Below are positions 1 to 13,455 of a stretch of 64,000 nucleotides of DNA, piece after piece. The notes below the pieces were generated by a model. It saw nothing but the letters and a program-made list of their open reading frames with translations. It was not told where the DNA came from and searched no databases. The first letter of the stretch is position 1; each line of letters begins with the position of its first letter. Made by a program: the position numbers and the translations under genes. Source of the stretch: Ptiloglossa arizonensis (lineage: Eukaryota > Arthropoda > Insecta > Hymenoptera > Colletidae); the NCBI RefSeq assembly GCF_051014685.1, contig NW_027478400.1, positions 744,001 through 808,000 on the forward strand. Direction: 5' to 3'.

Positions 1-2180
1 CTTGTAATCGTGCGAGTTTCTACTTTCAGATGCAACAGGAATTTCTCGAGTTCGTCATTCCGTTCGCGAGATATGGGAGTTTGAAGTTAAGGAATGGTTG
101 AGAAACCATCAAAATTCTCGCAATTCTGACACTCGAAACCAATAACTACAAAGGCCTAGGGGAAAAATACACATACCTTTGTAATCAGGCGAGTTTCCAC
201 TTTCAGATGCAACAGGAATTTCTCGAGTTCGTCAATCCGTTCGCGAGATATGGGAGTTTGAAGTTAAGGAATGGTTGAGAAACCATCAAAATTCTCGCAA
301 TTCTGATACTCGAAACCAATAACTACAAAGGCCTAGGGGAAAAATACACATACCTTTGTAATCAGGCGCGTTTCCACTTTCAGATGCAACAGGAATTTCT
401 CGAGTTCGTCAATCCGTTCGCGAGATATGGGAGTTTGAAGTTAAGGAATGGTTGAGAAACCCTCAAAATTTTCGCAAGTCTGATGCTCGAAACCAATAAC
501 TACAAAGGCCTAGGGGAAAAACACATATCTTTGTAATCGGGCGAGTTTCTGCTTTCAGACGCAACAGGAATTTCTCGAGTTCGTCAATCCGTTCGCTAAA
601 TATGGGAGTTTGACTTTAAGGAATGCTTGAGAAACCATCAAAATTTTCGCAAGTCTGATACTCGAAACCAGTAACAACAAAGGCCTAGGGGAAAAATGCA
701 CATACCTCTGTAATCGGGCGAGTTTCCACTTTCAGATGCAACAGGAATTTCTCGAGTTCGTCATTCCGTTCGCGAGATATGGGAGTTTGAAGTTAAGGAA
801 TGGTTGAGAAACCATCAAAATTTTCGCAATTCTGACGCTAGAAACCAATAACTACAATGGCCTAGGGGAAAATACACATACCGTTGTAATCGGGCGAGTT
901 TCTGCTTTCAGATGCAACAGGAATTTCTCGAGTTCGTCAATCCGTTCGCGAGATATGGAGGTTTGAAGTTAAGGAATGCTTGAGAAACCATCAAAATTTT
1001 CGCAATTCTGATGCTAGAAATGAATAACTACAATGGCCTAGGGGAAAAATACACATACCGTTGCAATCGGGCGAGTTTCTACTTTCAGATGCAACAGGAA
1101 TTTCTCGATTTCGTAAATCCGTTCGCGAGATATGGGAGTTTGAAGTTAAGGAATCGTTGAGAAACCATCACAATTTTCGCAAGTCTGATACTCGAAACCA
1201 ATAACTACTATGGCCTAGGGGAAAGGTACACAAACCATTGTAATCGGGCGAGTTTCTGCTTTCAGATGCAACAGGATTTTCTCGAGTTCGTCATTCCGTT
1301 CGCGAGATATGGTAGTTTGAAGTTAAGGAATTGTTGAGAAACCATCAAAATTCTCGCAATTCTGATACTCGAAACCAATAACTACAAAGGCCTAGGGGCA
1401 AAATACACATACATTTGTAATCGGGCGAGTTTCCACTTTCAGATGCAACAGGAATTTCTCGAGTTCGTCAATCTGTTCGCGAGATATGGGAGTTTGAAGT
1501 TAAGGAATGGTTGAGAAACCATCGAAATTTTCGCAATTCTGATGCTAGAAACGAATAACCGGAATGGCCTAGGGGAAAAGTACACACACCATTCTAATCG
1601 GGCGAGTCTCTACTTTCAGATGCAACAGGAATGTCTCGAGTTCGCCAATCCGTTCGCGAGATATGGGAGTTTGAAGTTAAGGAATGGTTGAGAAACCCTC
1701 AAAATTTTCGCAATTCTGATACTCGAAACCAATAACTGGAAGGGCCTAGGGGTAAAGTACACACACCCTTGTAATCGTGCGAGTTTCTACTTTCAGATGC
1801 AACAGGAATTTCTCGAGTTCGTCATTCCGTTCGCGAGATATGGGAGTTTGAAGTTAAGGAATGGTTGAGAAACCATCAAAATTCTCGCAATTCTGACACT
1901 CGAAACCAATAACTACAAAGGCCTAGGGGAAAAATACACATACCTTTGTAATCAGGCGAGTTTCCACTTTCAGATGCAACAGGAATTTCTCGAGTTCGTC
2001 AATCCGTTCGCGAGATATGGGAGTTTGAAGTTAAGGAATGGTTGAGGAACCATCGAAATTTTCGCAATTCTGATGTTAGAAACGAATAGCTGGAATGGCC
2101 TAGGGGAAAAGTACGCACACCATTCTAATCGGGCGAGTCTCTACTTTCAGATGCAACAGGAATTTCTCGAGTTCGTCAAT
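1..2180 (+). repeat. Left-type monomers with a 10-monomer displaced duplication
   Basis: Bases 1 to about 270 recur at about 1768-2040, an offset of 1767 bp (10 monomers). They share the CTTGTAATCGTGCGAG start and the ACAAAGG / AAATACACATACCTTTG monomer that follows. The block from about 400 to 1275 is a copy of 4641-5516 (see there). Several monomers are 175 bp because the middle reads GGGGAAAAACACATATC. No gene is present. Confidence 0.8.
400..1275 (+). repeat. 5-monomer block duplicated at 4641-5516
   Basis: The block shares the rare TTCGCTAAATATGGGAG with TTTGACTTTAAGG, the AGTAACAACAAAGG monomer, the GATATGGAGGTTTG monomer and the CTCGATTTCGTAAATCC monomer, all in the same order at a constant offset of 4241 bp (24 monomers). 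The few differences include CAGACGC against CAGATGC near 560. The flanks differ on both sides. Confidence 0.8.
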
Positions 2181-4299
2181 CCGTTCGCGAGATATGGGAG
2201 CTTGAAGTTAAGGAATGGTTGAGAAACCCTCAAAATTTTCGCAAGTCTGATACTCGAAACCAATAACTACAAAGGCCTAGGGGAAAAACACATATCTTTG
2301 TAATCGGGCGAGTTTCTGCTTTCAGATGCAACAGGAATTTCTCGAGTTCGTCAATCCGTTCGCGAGATATGGGAGTTTGAAGTTAAGGAATCGTTGTGAA
2401 ACCAACACAATTTTCGCAAGTCTGATACTCGAAACCAACAACTACTATGGCCTAGGGGAAAGGTACACACGCCATTTTAATCGGGCGAGTTTCTGCTTTC
2501 AGATGCAACAGGAATTTCTCGAGTTCGTCAATCCGTTCGCGCGATATGGGAGTTTGAAGTTAAGGAATGGTTGAGAAACCATCAAAACTTTCGCAATTCT
2601 GATGCTAGAAACGAATAACTGGAATGGACTAGGGGAAAAGTACACACACCATTCTAATCGTGCGAGTTTCTACTTTCAGATGCAACAGGAATTTCTCGAG
2701 TTCGTCATTCTGTTCGCGAGATATGGGAGCTTGAAGTTAAGGAATGGTTGAGAAACCATCAAAATTTTCGCAATTCTGATACTCGAAACCAATAACTACA
2801 AAGGCCTAGGGGAAAAATGCACATACCCTTGTAATCGGGCGAGTTTCCACTTTCAGATGCAACAGGAATTTCTCGAGTTCGTCAATCCGTTCGCGAGATA
2901 TGGTAGTTTGAGGTTAAGGAATGTTTGAGAAACCATCAAAATTTTCACAAGTCTGATACTCGAAACCAATAACTACAGTGGCCTAGGGGAAAAATACACA
3001 TACCGTTGTAATCGGGCGAGTTTCTGCTTTCAGATGCAACAGGAATTTCTCGAGTTCGTCAATCCGTTCGCGAGATATGGGAGTTTGAAGTTAAGGAATG
3101 GTTGAGAAACCATCAAAATTTTCGCAATTCTGATGCTAGAAACGAATAACTGGAATGGCCTAGGGGAAAAGTACACACACCATTCTAATCGGGCGAGTCT
3201 CTACTTTCAGATGCAACAGGAATTTCTCGAGTTCGTCAATCCGTTCGCGAGATATGGGAGCTTGAAGTTAAGGAATGGTTGAGAAACCCTCAAAATTTTC
3301 GCAATTCTGATACTCGAAACCAATAACTACAAAGGCCTAGGGGAAAAACACATATCTTTGTAATCGGGCGAGTTTCTGCTTTCAGATGCAACAGGAATTT
3401 CTCGAGTTCGTCAATCCGTTCGCGAGATATGGGAGTTTGAAGTTAAGGAATCGTTGTGAAACCAACACAATTTTCGCAAGTCTGATACTCGAAACCAACA
3501 ACTACTATGGCCTAGGGGAAAGGTACACACGCCATTTTAATCGGGCGAGTTTCTGCTTTCAGATGCAACAGGAATTTCTCGAGTTCGTCAATCCGTTCGC
3601 GCGATATGGGAGTTTGAAGTTAAGGAATGGTTGAGAAACCATCAAAACTTTCGCAATTCTGATGCTAGAAACGAATAACTGGAATGGACTAGGGGAAAAG
3701 TACACACACCATTCTAATCGTGCGAGTTTCTACTTTCAGATGCAACAGGAATTTCTCGAGTTCGTCATTCTGTTCGCGAGATATGGGAGCTTGAAGTTAA
3801 GGAATGGTTGAGAAACCATCAAAATTTTCGCAATTCTGATACTCGAAACCAATAACTACAAAGGCCTAGGGGAAAAATGCACATACCCTTGTAATCGGGC
3901 GAGTTTCCACTTTCAGATGCAACAGGAATTTCTCGAGTTCGTCAATCCGTTCGCGAGATATGGTAGTTTGAGGTTAAGGAATGTTTGAGAAACCATCAAA
4001 ATTTTCACAAGTCTGATACTCGAAACCAATAACTACAGTGGCCTAGGGGAAAAATACACATACCGTTGTAATCGGGCGAGTTTCTGCTTTCAGATGCAAC
4101 AGGAATTTCTCGAGTTCGTCAATCCGTTCGCGAGATATGGGAGTTTGAAGTTAAGGAATGGTTGAGAAACCATCAAAATTTTCGCAATTCTGATGCTAGA
4201 AACGAATAACTGGAATGGCCTAGGGGAAAAGTACACACACCATTCTAATCGGGCGAGTCTCTACTTTCAGATGCAACAGGAATTTCTCGAGTTCGTCAT
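2180..4299 (+). repeat. Tandem 6-mer HOR, 1060 bp x 2
   Basis: About 2180-3239 and 3240-4299 are consecutive copies at an offset of 1060 bp. Diagnostic variants fall exactly 1060 apart: CACATATC at 2290 and 3350, GAAACCAACACAA at 2398 and 3458, TTCGCGCGATATGGG at 2537 and 3597, ATCAAAACTTTCGC at 2581 and 3641, ATTTTCACAAG at 2941 and 4001. Inside the copies I saw essentially no differences apart from CAAGTCTG/CAATTCTG near 2244/3304. Most of this 6-mer recurs from about 14,761, 17,236 and 24,476. Confidence 0.88.
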
Positions 4300-4640
4300 T
4301 CCGTTCGCGAGATATGGGAGTTTGAAGTTAAGGAATGGTTGAGAAACCATCAAAATTCTCGCAATTCTGATACTCGAAACCAATAACTACAAAGGCCTAG
4401 GGGAAAAATACACATACCTTTGTAATCAGGCGCGTTTCCACTTTCAGATGCAACAGGAATTTCTCGAGTTCGTCAATCCGTTCGCGAGATATGGGAGTTT
4501 GAAGTTAAGGAATGGTTGAGAAACCATCGAAATTTTCGCAATTCTGATGTTAGAAACGAATAACTGGAATGGCCTAGGGGAAAAGTACGCACACCATTCT
4601 AATCGGGCGAGTCTCTACTTTCAGATGCAACAGGTATTTC

Positions 4641-5516
4641 TCGAGTTCGTCAATCCGTTCGCGAGATATGGGAGTTTGAAGTTAAGGAATGGTTGAGAAA
4701 CCCTCAAAATTTTCGCAAGTCTGATGCTCGAAACCAATAACTACAAAGGCCTAGGGGAAAAACACATATCTTTGTAATCGGGCGAGTTTCTGCTTTCAGA
4801 TGCAACAGGAATTTCTCGAGTTCGTCAATCCGTTCGCTAAATATGGGAGTTTGACTTTAAGGAATGCTTGAGAAACCATCAAAATTTTCGCAAGTCTGAT
4901 ACTCGAAACCAGTAACAACAAAGGCCTAGGGGAAAAATGCACATACCTCTGTAATCGGGCGAGTTTCCACTTTCAGATGCAACAGGAATTTCTCGAGTTC
5001 GTCATTCCGTTCGCGAGATATGGGAGTTTGAAGTTAAGGAATGGTTGAGAAACCATCAAAATTTTCGCAATTCTGACGCTAGAAACCAATAACTACAATG
5101 GCCTAGGGGAAAATACACATACCGTTGTAATCGGGCGAGTTTCTGCTTTTAGATGCAACAGGAATTTCTCGAGTTCGTCAATCCGTTCGCGAGATATGGA
5201 GGTTTGAAGTTAAGGAATGCTTGAGAAACCATCAAAATTTTCGCAATTCTGATGCTAGAAATGAATAACTACAATGGCCTAGGGGAAAAATACACATACC
5301 GTTGCAATCGGGCGAGTTTCTACTTTCAGATGCAACAGGAATTTCTCGATTTCGTAAATCCGTTCGCGAGATATGGGAGTTTGAAGTTAAGGAATCGTTG
5401 AGAAACCATCACAATTTTCGCAAGTCTGATACTCGAAACCAATAACTACTATGGCCTAGGGGAAAGGTACACAAACCATTGTAACCGGGCGAGTTTCTGC
5501 TTTCAGATGCAACAGG
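4641..5516 (+). repeat. Second copy of the 400-1275 block
   Basis: It is displaced by 4241 bp from its partner. The monomer just before it (about 4500-4680) has the GATGTTAGAAACG variant also seen near 2075. This shows that neighbouring monomers were re-shuffled between copies. Confidence 0.8.
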
Positions 5517-7260
5517 AATTTCTCGAGTTCGTCAATCCGTTCGCGAGATATGGGAGTTCGAAGTTAAGGAATGGTTGAGAAACCATCAAAATTTTCGCAA
5601 TTCTGATGCTAGAAACGAATAACTGGAATGGCCTAGGGGAAAAGTACACACACCATTCTAATCGGGCGAGACTCTACTTCCAGATGCAACAGGAATTTCT
5701 CGAGTTCGTCATTCCGTTCGCGAGATATGGGAGCTTGAAGTTAAGGAATGGTCGAGAAACCATCAAAATTTTCGAAATTCTGACGCTAGAAACCAATAAC
5801 TACAATGGCCTAGGGGAAAATACACATACCGTTGTAATCGGGCGAGTTTCTGCTTTCCAATTCAACAGGAATTTCTCGAGTTCGTCAATCCGTGCGCGAG
5901 ATATGGGAGTTTGAAGTTAAGGAATGGTTGAGAAACCATCAAAATTTTCGCAATTCTGATGCTAGAAACGAATAACTGGAATGGCCTAGGGGAAAAGTAC
6001 ACACACCATTCTAATCGGGCGAGACTCTACTTTCAGATGCAACAGGAATTTCTCGAGTTCGTCATTCCGTTCGCGAGATATGGGAGCTTGAAGTTAAGGA
6101 ATGGTTGAGAAACCCTCAAAATTTTCGCAATTCTGATACTCGAAACCAATAACTGGAAGGGCCTAGGGGTAAAGTACACACACCCTTGTAATCGTGCGAG
6201 TTTCTACTTTCAGATGCAACAGGAATTTCTCGAGTTCGTCAGTCCGTTCGCGAGATATGGGAGTTTGAAGTTAAGGAATGGTTGAGAAACCATCAAAATT
6301 CTCGCAATTCTGATACTCGAAACCAATAACTACAAAGGCCTAGGGGAAAAATACACATACCCTTGTAATCGGGCGAGTTTCCACTTTCAGATGCAACAGG
6401 AATTTCTCGAGTTCGTCAATCCGTTCGCGAGATATGGTAGTTTGAGGTTAAGGAATGTTTGAGAAACCATCAAAATTTTCGCAAGTCTGATACTCGAAAC
6501 CAATAACTACAGTGGCCTAGGGGAAAAATACACATACCGTTGTAATCGGGCGAGTTTCTGCTTTCCAATGCAACAGGAATTTCTCGAGTTCGTCAATCCG
6601 TTCGCGAGATATGGGAGTTTGAAGTTAAGGAATGGTTGAGAAATAATCAAAATTTTCGCAATTCTGACGCTAGAAACCAATAACTACAATGGCCTAGGGG
6701 AAAATACACATACCGTTGTAATCGGGCGAGTTTCTGCTTTCAGATGCAACAGGAATTTCTCGATTTCGTAAATCCGTTCGCGAGATATGGGAGTTTGAAG
6801 TTAAGGAGTCGTTGAGAGACCATCACAATTTTCGCAAGTCTGATACTCAAAACCAATAACTACTATGGCCTAGGGGAAAGGTACACACACCATTGTAATC
6901 GGGCGAGTTTCTGCTTTCAGATGCAACAGGAATTTCTCGAGTTCGTCAATCCGTTCGCGAGATATGGGAGTTTGAAGTTAAGGAATGGTTGAGAAACCAT
7001 CAAAATTTTCGCAATTCTGATGCTAGAAACGAATAACTGGAATGGCCTAGGGGAAAAGTACACACACCATTCTAATCGGGCGAGTCTCTACTTTCAGATG
7101 CAACAGGATTTTCTCGAGTTCGTCATTCCGTTCGCGAGATATGGTAGTTTGAAGTTAAGGAATTGTTGAGAAACCATCAAAATTCTCGCAAGTCTGATAC
7201 TCGAAACCAATAACTACAAAGGCCTAGGGGAAAAACACATATCTTTGTAATCGGGCGAGT
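5516..7260 (+). repeat. Left-type block; its second part is a donor or copy of the 13.5 and 16.0 kb blocks
   Basis: About 5580-5740 and 5935-6093 share the CGAGACTCTACTT monomer at a 2-monomer step. From about 6240 to 7260 the order of variants (GTCAGTCCG, ATGGTAGTTTGAGG, ACTACAGTGG, GAAATAATC, GAGAGACCATCAC, GGATTTTCTCGAG, CACATATC) matches 13,478-14,500 at an offset of 7237 bp, and 15,953-16,975. The one obvious difference is GGAGTCGTTG near 6807. Confidence 0.78.
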
Positions 7261-9910
7261 TTCTGCTTTCAGATGCAACAGGAATTTCTCGAGTTCGTCA
7301 ATCCGTTCGCGAGATATGGGAGTTTGAAGTTAAGGAATGGTTGAGAAACCATCAAAATTTTCGCAATTCTGATGCTAGAAACGAATAACTGGAATGGCCT
7401 AGGGGAAAAGTACACACACCATTCTAATCGGGCGAGTCTCTACTTTCAGATGCAACAGGAATTTCTCGAGTTCGTCATTCCGTTCGCGATATATGGGAGT
7501 TTGAAGTTAAGGAATGGTTGAGAAGCCATCGAAATTTTCGCAATTCTGATGCTCGAAACGAATAACTGGAATGGCCTAGGGGAAAAGCACACACACTATT
7601 CTAATCGGGCGAGTCTCTACTTTCAGATGCAACAGGAATTTCTCGATTTCGTCAATCCGTTCGCGAGATGTGGGAGTTTGAAGTTAAGGAATGTTTGAGA
7701 AACCATCAAAATTTTCGCAATTCTGATTCTCGAAACCAATAACTGGAATGGCCTAGGGGAAAAGTACACACACCCTTGTAATCGTGCGAGTTTCTACTTT
7801 CAGATGCAACAGGAATTTCTCGAGTTCGTCATTCTGTTCGCGAGATATGGGAGTTTGAAGTTGAGGAATGGTTGAGAAACCATCGAAATTTTCGCAATTC
7901 TGATGCTAGAAACGAATAACTGGAATGGTCTAGGGGAAAAGTACACACACCATTCTAATCGGGCGAGTCTCTACTTTCAGATGCAACAGGATTTCTCGAG
8001 TTCGTCAATCCGTTCGCGAGATATGGGAGTTTGAAGTTAAGGAATGGTTGGGAAACCATCGAAATTTTCGCAATTCTTATACTCGAAACCAATAACTGGA
8101 ATGGCCTAGGGAAAAGTACACACACCATTCTAATCGGGCGAGTCTCTACTTTCAGATGCAACAGGAATTTCTCGGGTTCGTCATTCTGTTCGCGAGATAT
8201 GGGAGTTTGAAGTTAAGGAATGGGTGAGAAACCATCGAAATTTTCGCAATTCTGATGCTAGAAACGAATAACTGGAATAGCCTAGGGGAAAAGTACACAC
8301 ACCATTCTAATCGGGCGAGTCTCTACTTTCAGATGCAACAGGATTTCTCGAGTTCGTCAATCCGTTCGCGAGATATGGGAGTTTGAAGTTAAGGAATGGT
8401 TGGGAAACCATCGAAATTTTCGCAATTCTGATGCTAGAAACGAATAACTGGAATGGCCTAGGGGAAAAGTACACATTATCCTAATCGGGCGAGTCTCTAC
8501 TTTCAGATGCAACAGGATTTCTCGAGTTCGTCAATCCGTTCGCGAGATATGGGAGTTTGAAGTTAAGGAATGGTTGAGAAACCCTCGAAATTTTCGCAAT
8601 TCTGTTACTCGAAACCAATAACTACAAAGGCCTAGGGGAAAAATACACATACCTTTGTAATCGGGCGAGTTTCCAATTTCAGATGCAACAGGAATTTCTC
8701 GAGTTCGTCAATCCGTTCGCGAGATATGGGAGTTTGAAGTTAAGGAATGGTTGAGAAACCATCACAATTTTCGCAATTCTGATACTCGAAACCAATAACT
8801 ACTATGGCCTAGGGGAAGGTACATACACCATTGTAATCGGGCGAGTTTCTGCTTTCAGATGCAACAGGAATTTCTCGAGTTCGTCAATCCGTTCGTGAGA
8901 TATGGGAGTTTGAAGTTAAGGAATGGTTGAGAAACCATCAAAATTTTCGCAACTCTGATACTCGAAACCAATAACTAGAATGGCAAGGGGAAAAGTACAC
9001 ACACCCTTGTAATCGTGCGCGTTTCTACTTTCAGATGCAACAGGAATTTCTCGCGTTCGTCATTCCGTTCGCGAGATATGGGAGTTTGAAGTTAAGGAAT
9101 GGTTGAGAAACCATCAAAATTTTCGCAATTCTTATACTCGAAACCAATAACTGGAATGGCCTAGGGAAAAGTACACACACCCTTGTAATCGTGCGAGTTT
9201 CTACTTTCAGATGCAACAGGAATTTCTCGGGTTCGTCATTCTGTTCACGAGATATGGGAGTTTGAAGTTAAGGAATGGGTGAGAAACCATCCAAATTTTC
9301 GCAATTCTGATGCTAGAAACGAATAACCGGAATGGCCTAGGGAAAAGTACACACACCCTTGTAATCGGGCGAGTCTCTACTTTCAGATGCAACAGGATTT
9401 CTCGAGTTCGTCAATCCGTTCGCGAGATATGGGAGTTTGAAGTTAAGGAATGGTTGGGAAACCATCGAAATTTTCGCAATTCTGATGCTAGAAACGAATA
9501 ACTGGAATGGCCTAGGGGAAAAGTACACACTATCCCAATCGGGCGAGTCTCTACTTTCAGATGCAACAGGATTTCTCGAGTTCGTCAATCCGTTCGCGAG
9601 ATATGGGAGTTTGAAGTTAAGGAATGGTTGAGAAACCATCAAAATTCTCGCAATTCTGATACTCGAAACCAATAACTACAAAGGCCTAGGGGAAAAATAC
9701 AGATACATTTGTAATCGGGCGAGTTTCCACTTTCAGATGCAAAAGGAATTTCTCGAGTTCGTCAATCCGTTCGCGAGATATGGGAGTTTAAAGTTAAGGA
9801 ATGGTTGAGAAACCCTCAAAATTTTCGCAATTCTGATGTTAGAAACGAATAACTGGAATGGCCTAGGGGAAAAGTACGCACACCATTCTAATCGGGCGAG
9901 TCTCTACTTT
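7260..9910 (+). repeat. Block with shortened monomers (GGATTTCTCG, GGCAAGGGG)
   Basis: Several monomers here carry a 1-bp deletion (CAGGATTTCTCGAG near 7987, 8338, 8512, 9396 and 9568), a shortened middle (GTACACATTATCC or GTACACACTATCCC) or loss of CCTAGG (GGCAAGGGG near 8974). The same set reappears at 18.2-19.4 kb, 21.4-22.0 kb, 25.5-26.6 kb and 27.1-27.5 kb. About 8.6-9.05 kb matches 26.6-27.06 kb at an offset of 18,015 bp. From about 9255 onward the match continues at 17,840 bp, because one monomer present here is absent there. Confidence 0.78.
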
Positions 9911-11323
9911 CAGATGCAACAGGAATTTCTCGAGTTCGTCAATCCGTTCGCGAGATATGGGAGTTTGAAGTTAAGGAAAGCTTGAGAAACCATCAAAATT
10001 TTCGCAAGTCTGATACTCGAAACCACTAACTACAAAGGCCTAGGGGAAAAATACACTTACCTTTGTAATCGGGCGAGTTTCCACTTTCAGATGCAACAGG
10101 AATTTCTCGAGTTCGTCAATCCGTTCGCGAGATATGGGAGTTTGAAGTTAAGGAATGGTTGAGAAACCATCACAATTTTCGCAATTCTGATACTCTAAAC
10201 CAATAACTACTATGGCCTAGGGGAAAGGTACATACACTATTGTAATCGGGCGAGTTTCTGCTTTCAGATGCAACAGGAATTTCTCGATTTCGTCATTCCG
10301 TTCGCGAGATATGGGAGTTTGAAGTTAAGGAATGGTTGAGAAACCATCAAAATTTTCGCAATTCTGACGCTAGAATCCAATAACTACAATGGCCTAGGGG
10401 AAAATACACATACCGTTGTAATCGGGCGAGTTTCTGCTTTCAGACGCAACAGGAATTTCTCGAGTTCGTCAATCCGTTCGCGAGATATGGAAGTTTGAAG
10501 TTAAGGAATGCTTGAGGAACCATCAAAATTTTCGCAATTCTGATGCTAGAAACGAATAACTACAATGGCCTAGGGGAAAAATACACATACCGTTGCAATC
10601 GGGCGAGTTTCTACTTTCAGATGCAACAGGAATTTCTCGAGTTCGTCAATCCGTTCGCGAGATATGGGAGTTTGAAGTTAAGGAAAGCTTGAGAAACCAT
10701 CAAAATTTTCGCAAGTCTGATACTCGAAACCAATAACTACAAAGGGCTAGGGGAAAAATACACATACCTTTGTAATCGGGCGAGTTTCCACTTTCAGATG
10801 CAACAGGAATTTCTCGAGTTCGTCAATCCGTTCGCGAGATATGGGAGTTTGAAGTTAAGGAATGGTTGAGAAACCATCACAATTTTCGCAATTCTGATAC
10901 TCGAAACCAATAACTACTATGGCCTAGGGGAAAGGTACATACACCATTGTAATCGGGCGAGTTTCTGCTTTCAGATGCAACAGGAATTTCTCGATTTCGT
11001 CATTCCGTTCGCGAGATATGGGAGTTTGAAGTTAAGGAATGGTTGAGAAACCATCAAAATTTTCGCAATTCTGACGCTAGAATCCAATAACTACAATGGC
11101 CTAGGGGAAAATACACATACCGTTGTAATCGGGCGAGCTTCTGCTTTCAGACGCAACAGGAATTTCTCGAGTTCGTCAATCCGTTCGCGAGATATGGAAG
11201 TTTGAAGTTAAGGAATGCTTGAGGAACCATCAAAATTTTCGCAATTCTGATGCTAGAAACGAATAACTACAATGGCCTACGGGAAAAATACACATACCGT
11301 TGCAATCGGGCGAGTTTCTGCTT
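9910..11323 (+). repeat. Tandem 4-mer HOR, about 707 bp x 2
   Basis: About 9910-10616 and 10617-11323 are consecutive copies. Both begin with the rare GGAAAGCTTGAG monomer (near 9975 and 10682). It is followed by a CACAATTTTCGC monomer, a GACGCTAGAATCC monomer and a CAGACGC / TATGGAAGTTTG monomer. Differences include CCACTAAC/CCAATAAC, GGCCTAGG/GGGCTAGG and CTCTAAACC/CTCGAAACC. Confidence 0.82.
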
Positions 11324-13455
11324 TCAGATGCAACAGGAATTTCTCGAGTTCGTCAGTCCGTTCGCGAGATATGGGAGTTTGAAGTTAAGGAATGGTTGAG
11401 AAACCATCAAAATTTTCGCAATTCTGATACTCGAAACCAATAACTGGAAGGGCCTAGGGGTAAAGTACACACACCCTTGTAATCGTGCGAGTTTCTACTT
11501 TCAGATGCAACAGGAATTTCTCGAGTTCGTCAGTCCGTTCGCGAGATATGGGAGTTTGAAGTTAAGGAATGGTTGAGAAACCATCAAAATTCTCGCAATT
11601 CTGATACTCGAAACCAATAACTACAAAGGCCTAGGGGAAAAATACACATACCCTTGTAATCGGGCGAGTTTCCACTTTCAGATGCAACAGGAATTTCTCG
11701 AGTTCGTCAATCCGTTCGCGAGATATGGTAGTTTGAGGTTAAGGAATGTTTGAGAAACCATCACAATTTTCGCAATTCTGATACTCGAAACCAATAACTA
11801 CTATGGCCTAGGGGAAAGGTACATACACCATTGTAATCGGGCGAGTTTCTGCTTTCAGATGCAACAGGAATTTCTCGAGTTCGTCAATCCGTTCGCGAGA
11901 TATGGAAGTTTGAAGTTAAGGAATGCTTGAGGAACCATCAAAATTTTCGCAATTCTGATGCTAGAAACGAATAACTACAATGGCCTAGGGGAAAAATACA
12001 CATACCTTTGTAATCGGGCGAGTTTCCACTTTCAGATGCAACAGGAATTTCTCGAGTTCGTCAATCCGTTCGCGAGATATGGGAGTTTGAAGTTAAGGAA
12101 TGGTTGAGAAACCATCACAATTTTCGCAATTCTGATACTCGAAACCAATAACTACTATGGCCTAGGGGAAAGGTACATACACCATTGTAATCGGGCGAGT
12201 TTCTGCTTTCAGATGCAACAGGAATTTCTCGATTTCGTCATTCCGTTCGCGAGATATGGGAGTTTGAAGTTAAGGAATGGTTGAGAAACCATCAAAATTT
12301 TCGCAATTCTGACGCTAGAATCCAATAACTACAATGGCCTAGGGGAAAATACACATACCGTTGTAATCGGGCGAGTTTCTGCTTTCAGACGCAACAGGAA
12401 TTTCTCGAGTTCGTCAATCCGTTCGCGAGATATGGAAGTTTGAAGTTAAGGAATGCTTGAGGAACCATCAAAATTTTCGCAATTCTGATGCTAGAAACGA
12501 ATAACTACAATGGCCTACGGGAAAAATACACATACCGTTGCAATCGGGCGAGTTTCTGCTTTCAGATGCAACAGGAATTTCTCGAGTTCGTCAGTCCGTT
12601 CGCGAGATATGGGAGTTTGAAGTTAAGGAATGGTTGAGAAACCATCAAAATTTTCGCAATTCTGATACTCGAAACCAATAACTGGAAGGGCCTAGGGGTA
12701 AAGTACACACACCCTTGTAATCGTGCGAGTTTCTACTTTCAGATGCAACAGGAATTTCTCGAGTTCGTCAGTCCGTTCGCGAGATATGGGAGTTTGAAGT
12801 TAAGGAATGGTTGAGAAACCATCAAAATTCTCGCAATTCTGATACTCGAAACCAATAACTACAAAGGCCTAGGGGAAAAATACACATACCCTTGTAATCG
12901 GGCGAGTTTCCACTTTCAGATGCAACAGGAATTTCTCGAGTTCGTCAATCCGTTCGCGAGATATGGTAGTTTGAGGTTAAGGAATGTTTGAGAAACCATC
13001 ACAATTTTCGCAATTCTGATACTCGAAACCAATAACTACTATGGCCTAGGGGAAAGGTACATACACCATTGTAATCGGGCGAGTTTCTGCTTTCAGATGC
13101 AACAGGAATTTCTCGAGTTCGTCAATCCGTTCGCGAGATATGGAAGTTTGAAGTTAAGGAATGCTTGAGGAACCATCAAAATTTTCGCAATTCTGATGCT
13201 AGAAACGAATAACTACAATGGCCTAGGGGAAAAATACACATACCTTTGTAATCGGGCGAGTTTCCACTTTCAGATGCAACAGGAATTTCTCGAGTTCGTC
13301 AATCCGTTCGCGAGATATGGGAGTTTGAAGTTAAGGAATGGTTGAGAAACCATCACAATTTTCGCAATTCTGATACTCGAAACCAATAACTACTATGGCC
13401 TAGGGGAAAGGTACATACACCATTGTAATCGGGCGAGTTTCTGCTTTCAGATGCA
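10750..13455 (+). repeat. Tandem 7-mer HOR, about 1238 bp x 2.2
   Basis: Copies at about 10,750-11,988, 11,989-13,226 and a partial third to about 13,455 keep the same order of variants at 1238-bp spacing. Examples: GGCCTACGGG at 11,277 and 12,515; GTCAGTCCG at about 11,355 and 12,593; CACAATTTTC at 11,762 and 13,000. The first copy overlaps the 4-mer above, so the duplications are nested. Similar blocks lie at 19.6-21.2 kb and 22.2-24.0 kb. Confidence 0.82.

Noticed and set aside
2180..4299. Assembly duplication error explaining the near-identical 1060-bp copies
   Set aside because: It cannot be excluded from sequence alone. The flanking monomers differ, the copies show at least one internal difference, and related blocks recur elsewhere with further changes, so true HOR copying is the simpler reading.
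9337..9672. Longest open frame (111 codons, minus strand) as a protein gene
   Set aside because: It is the satellite read in one frame across about two monomers; the same peptide pattern recurs wherever monomers lack the frame's stop. There is no start context, no domain and no composition change.
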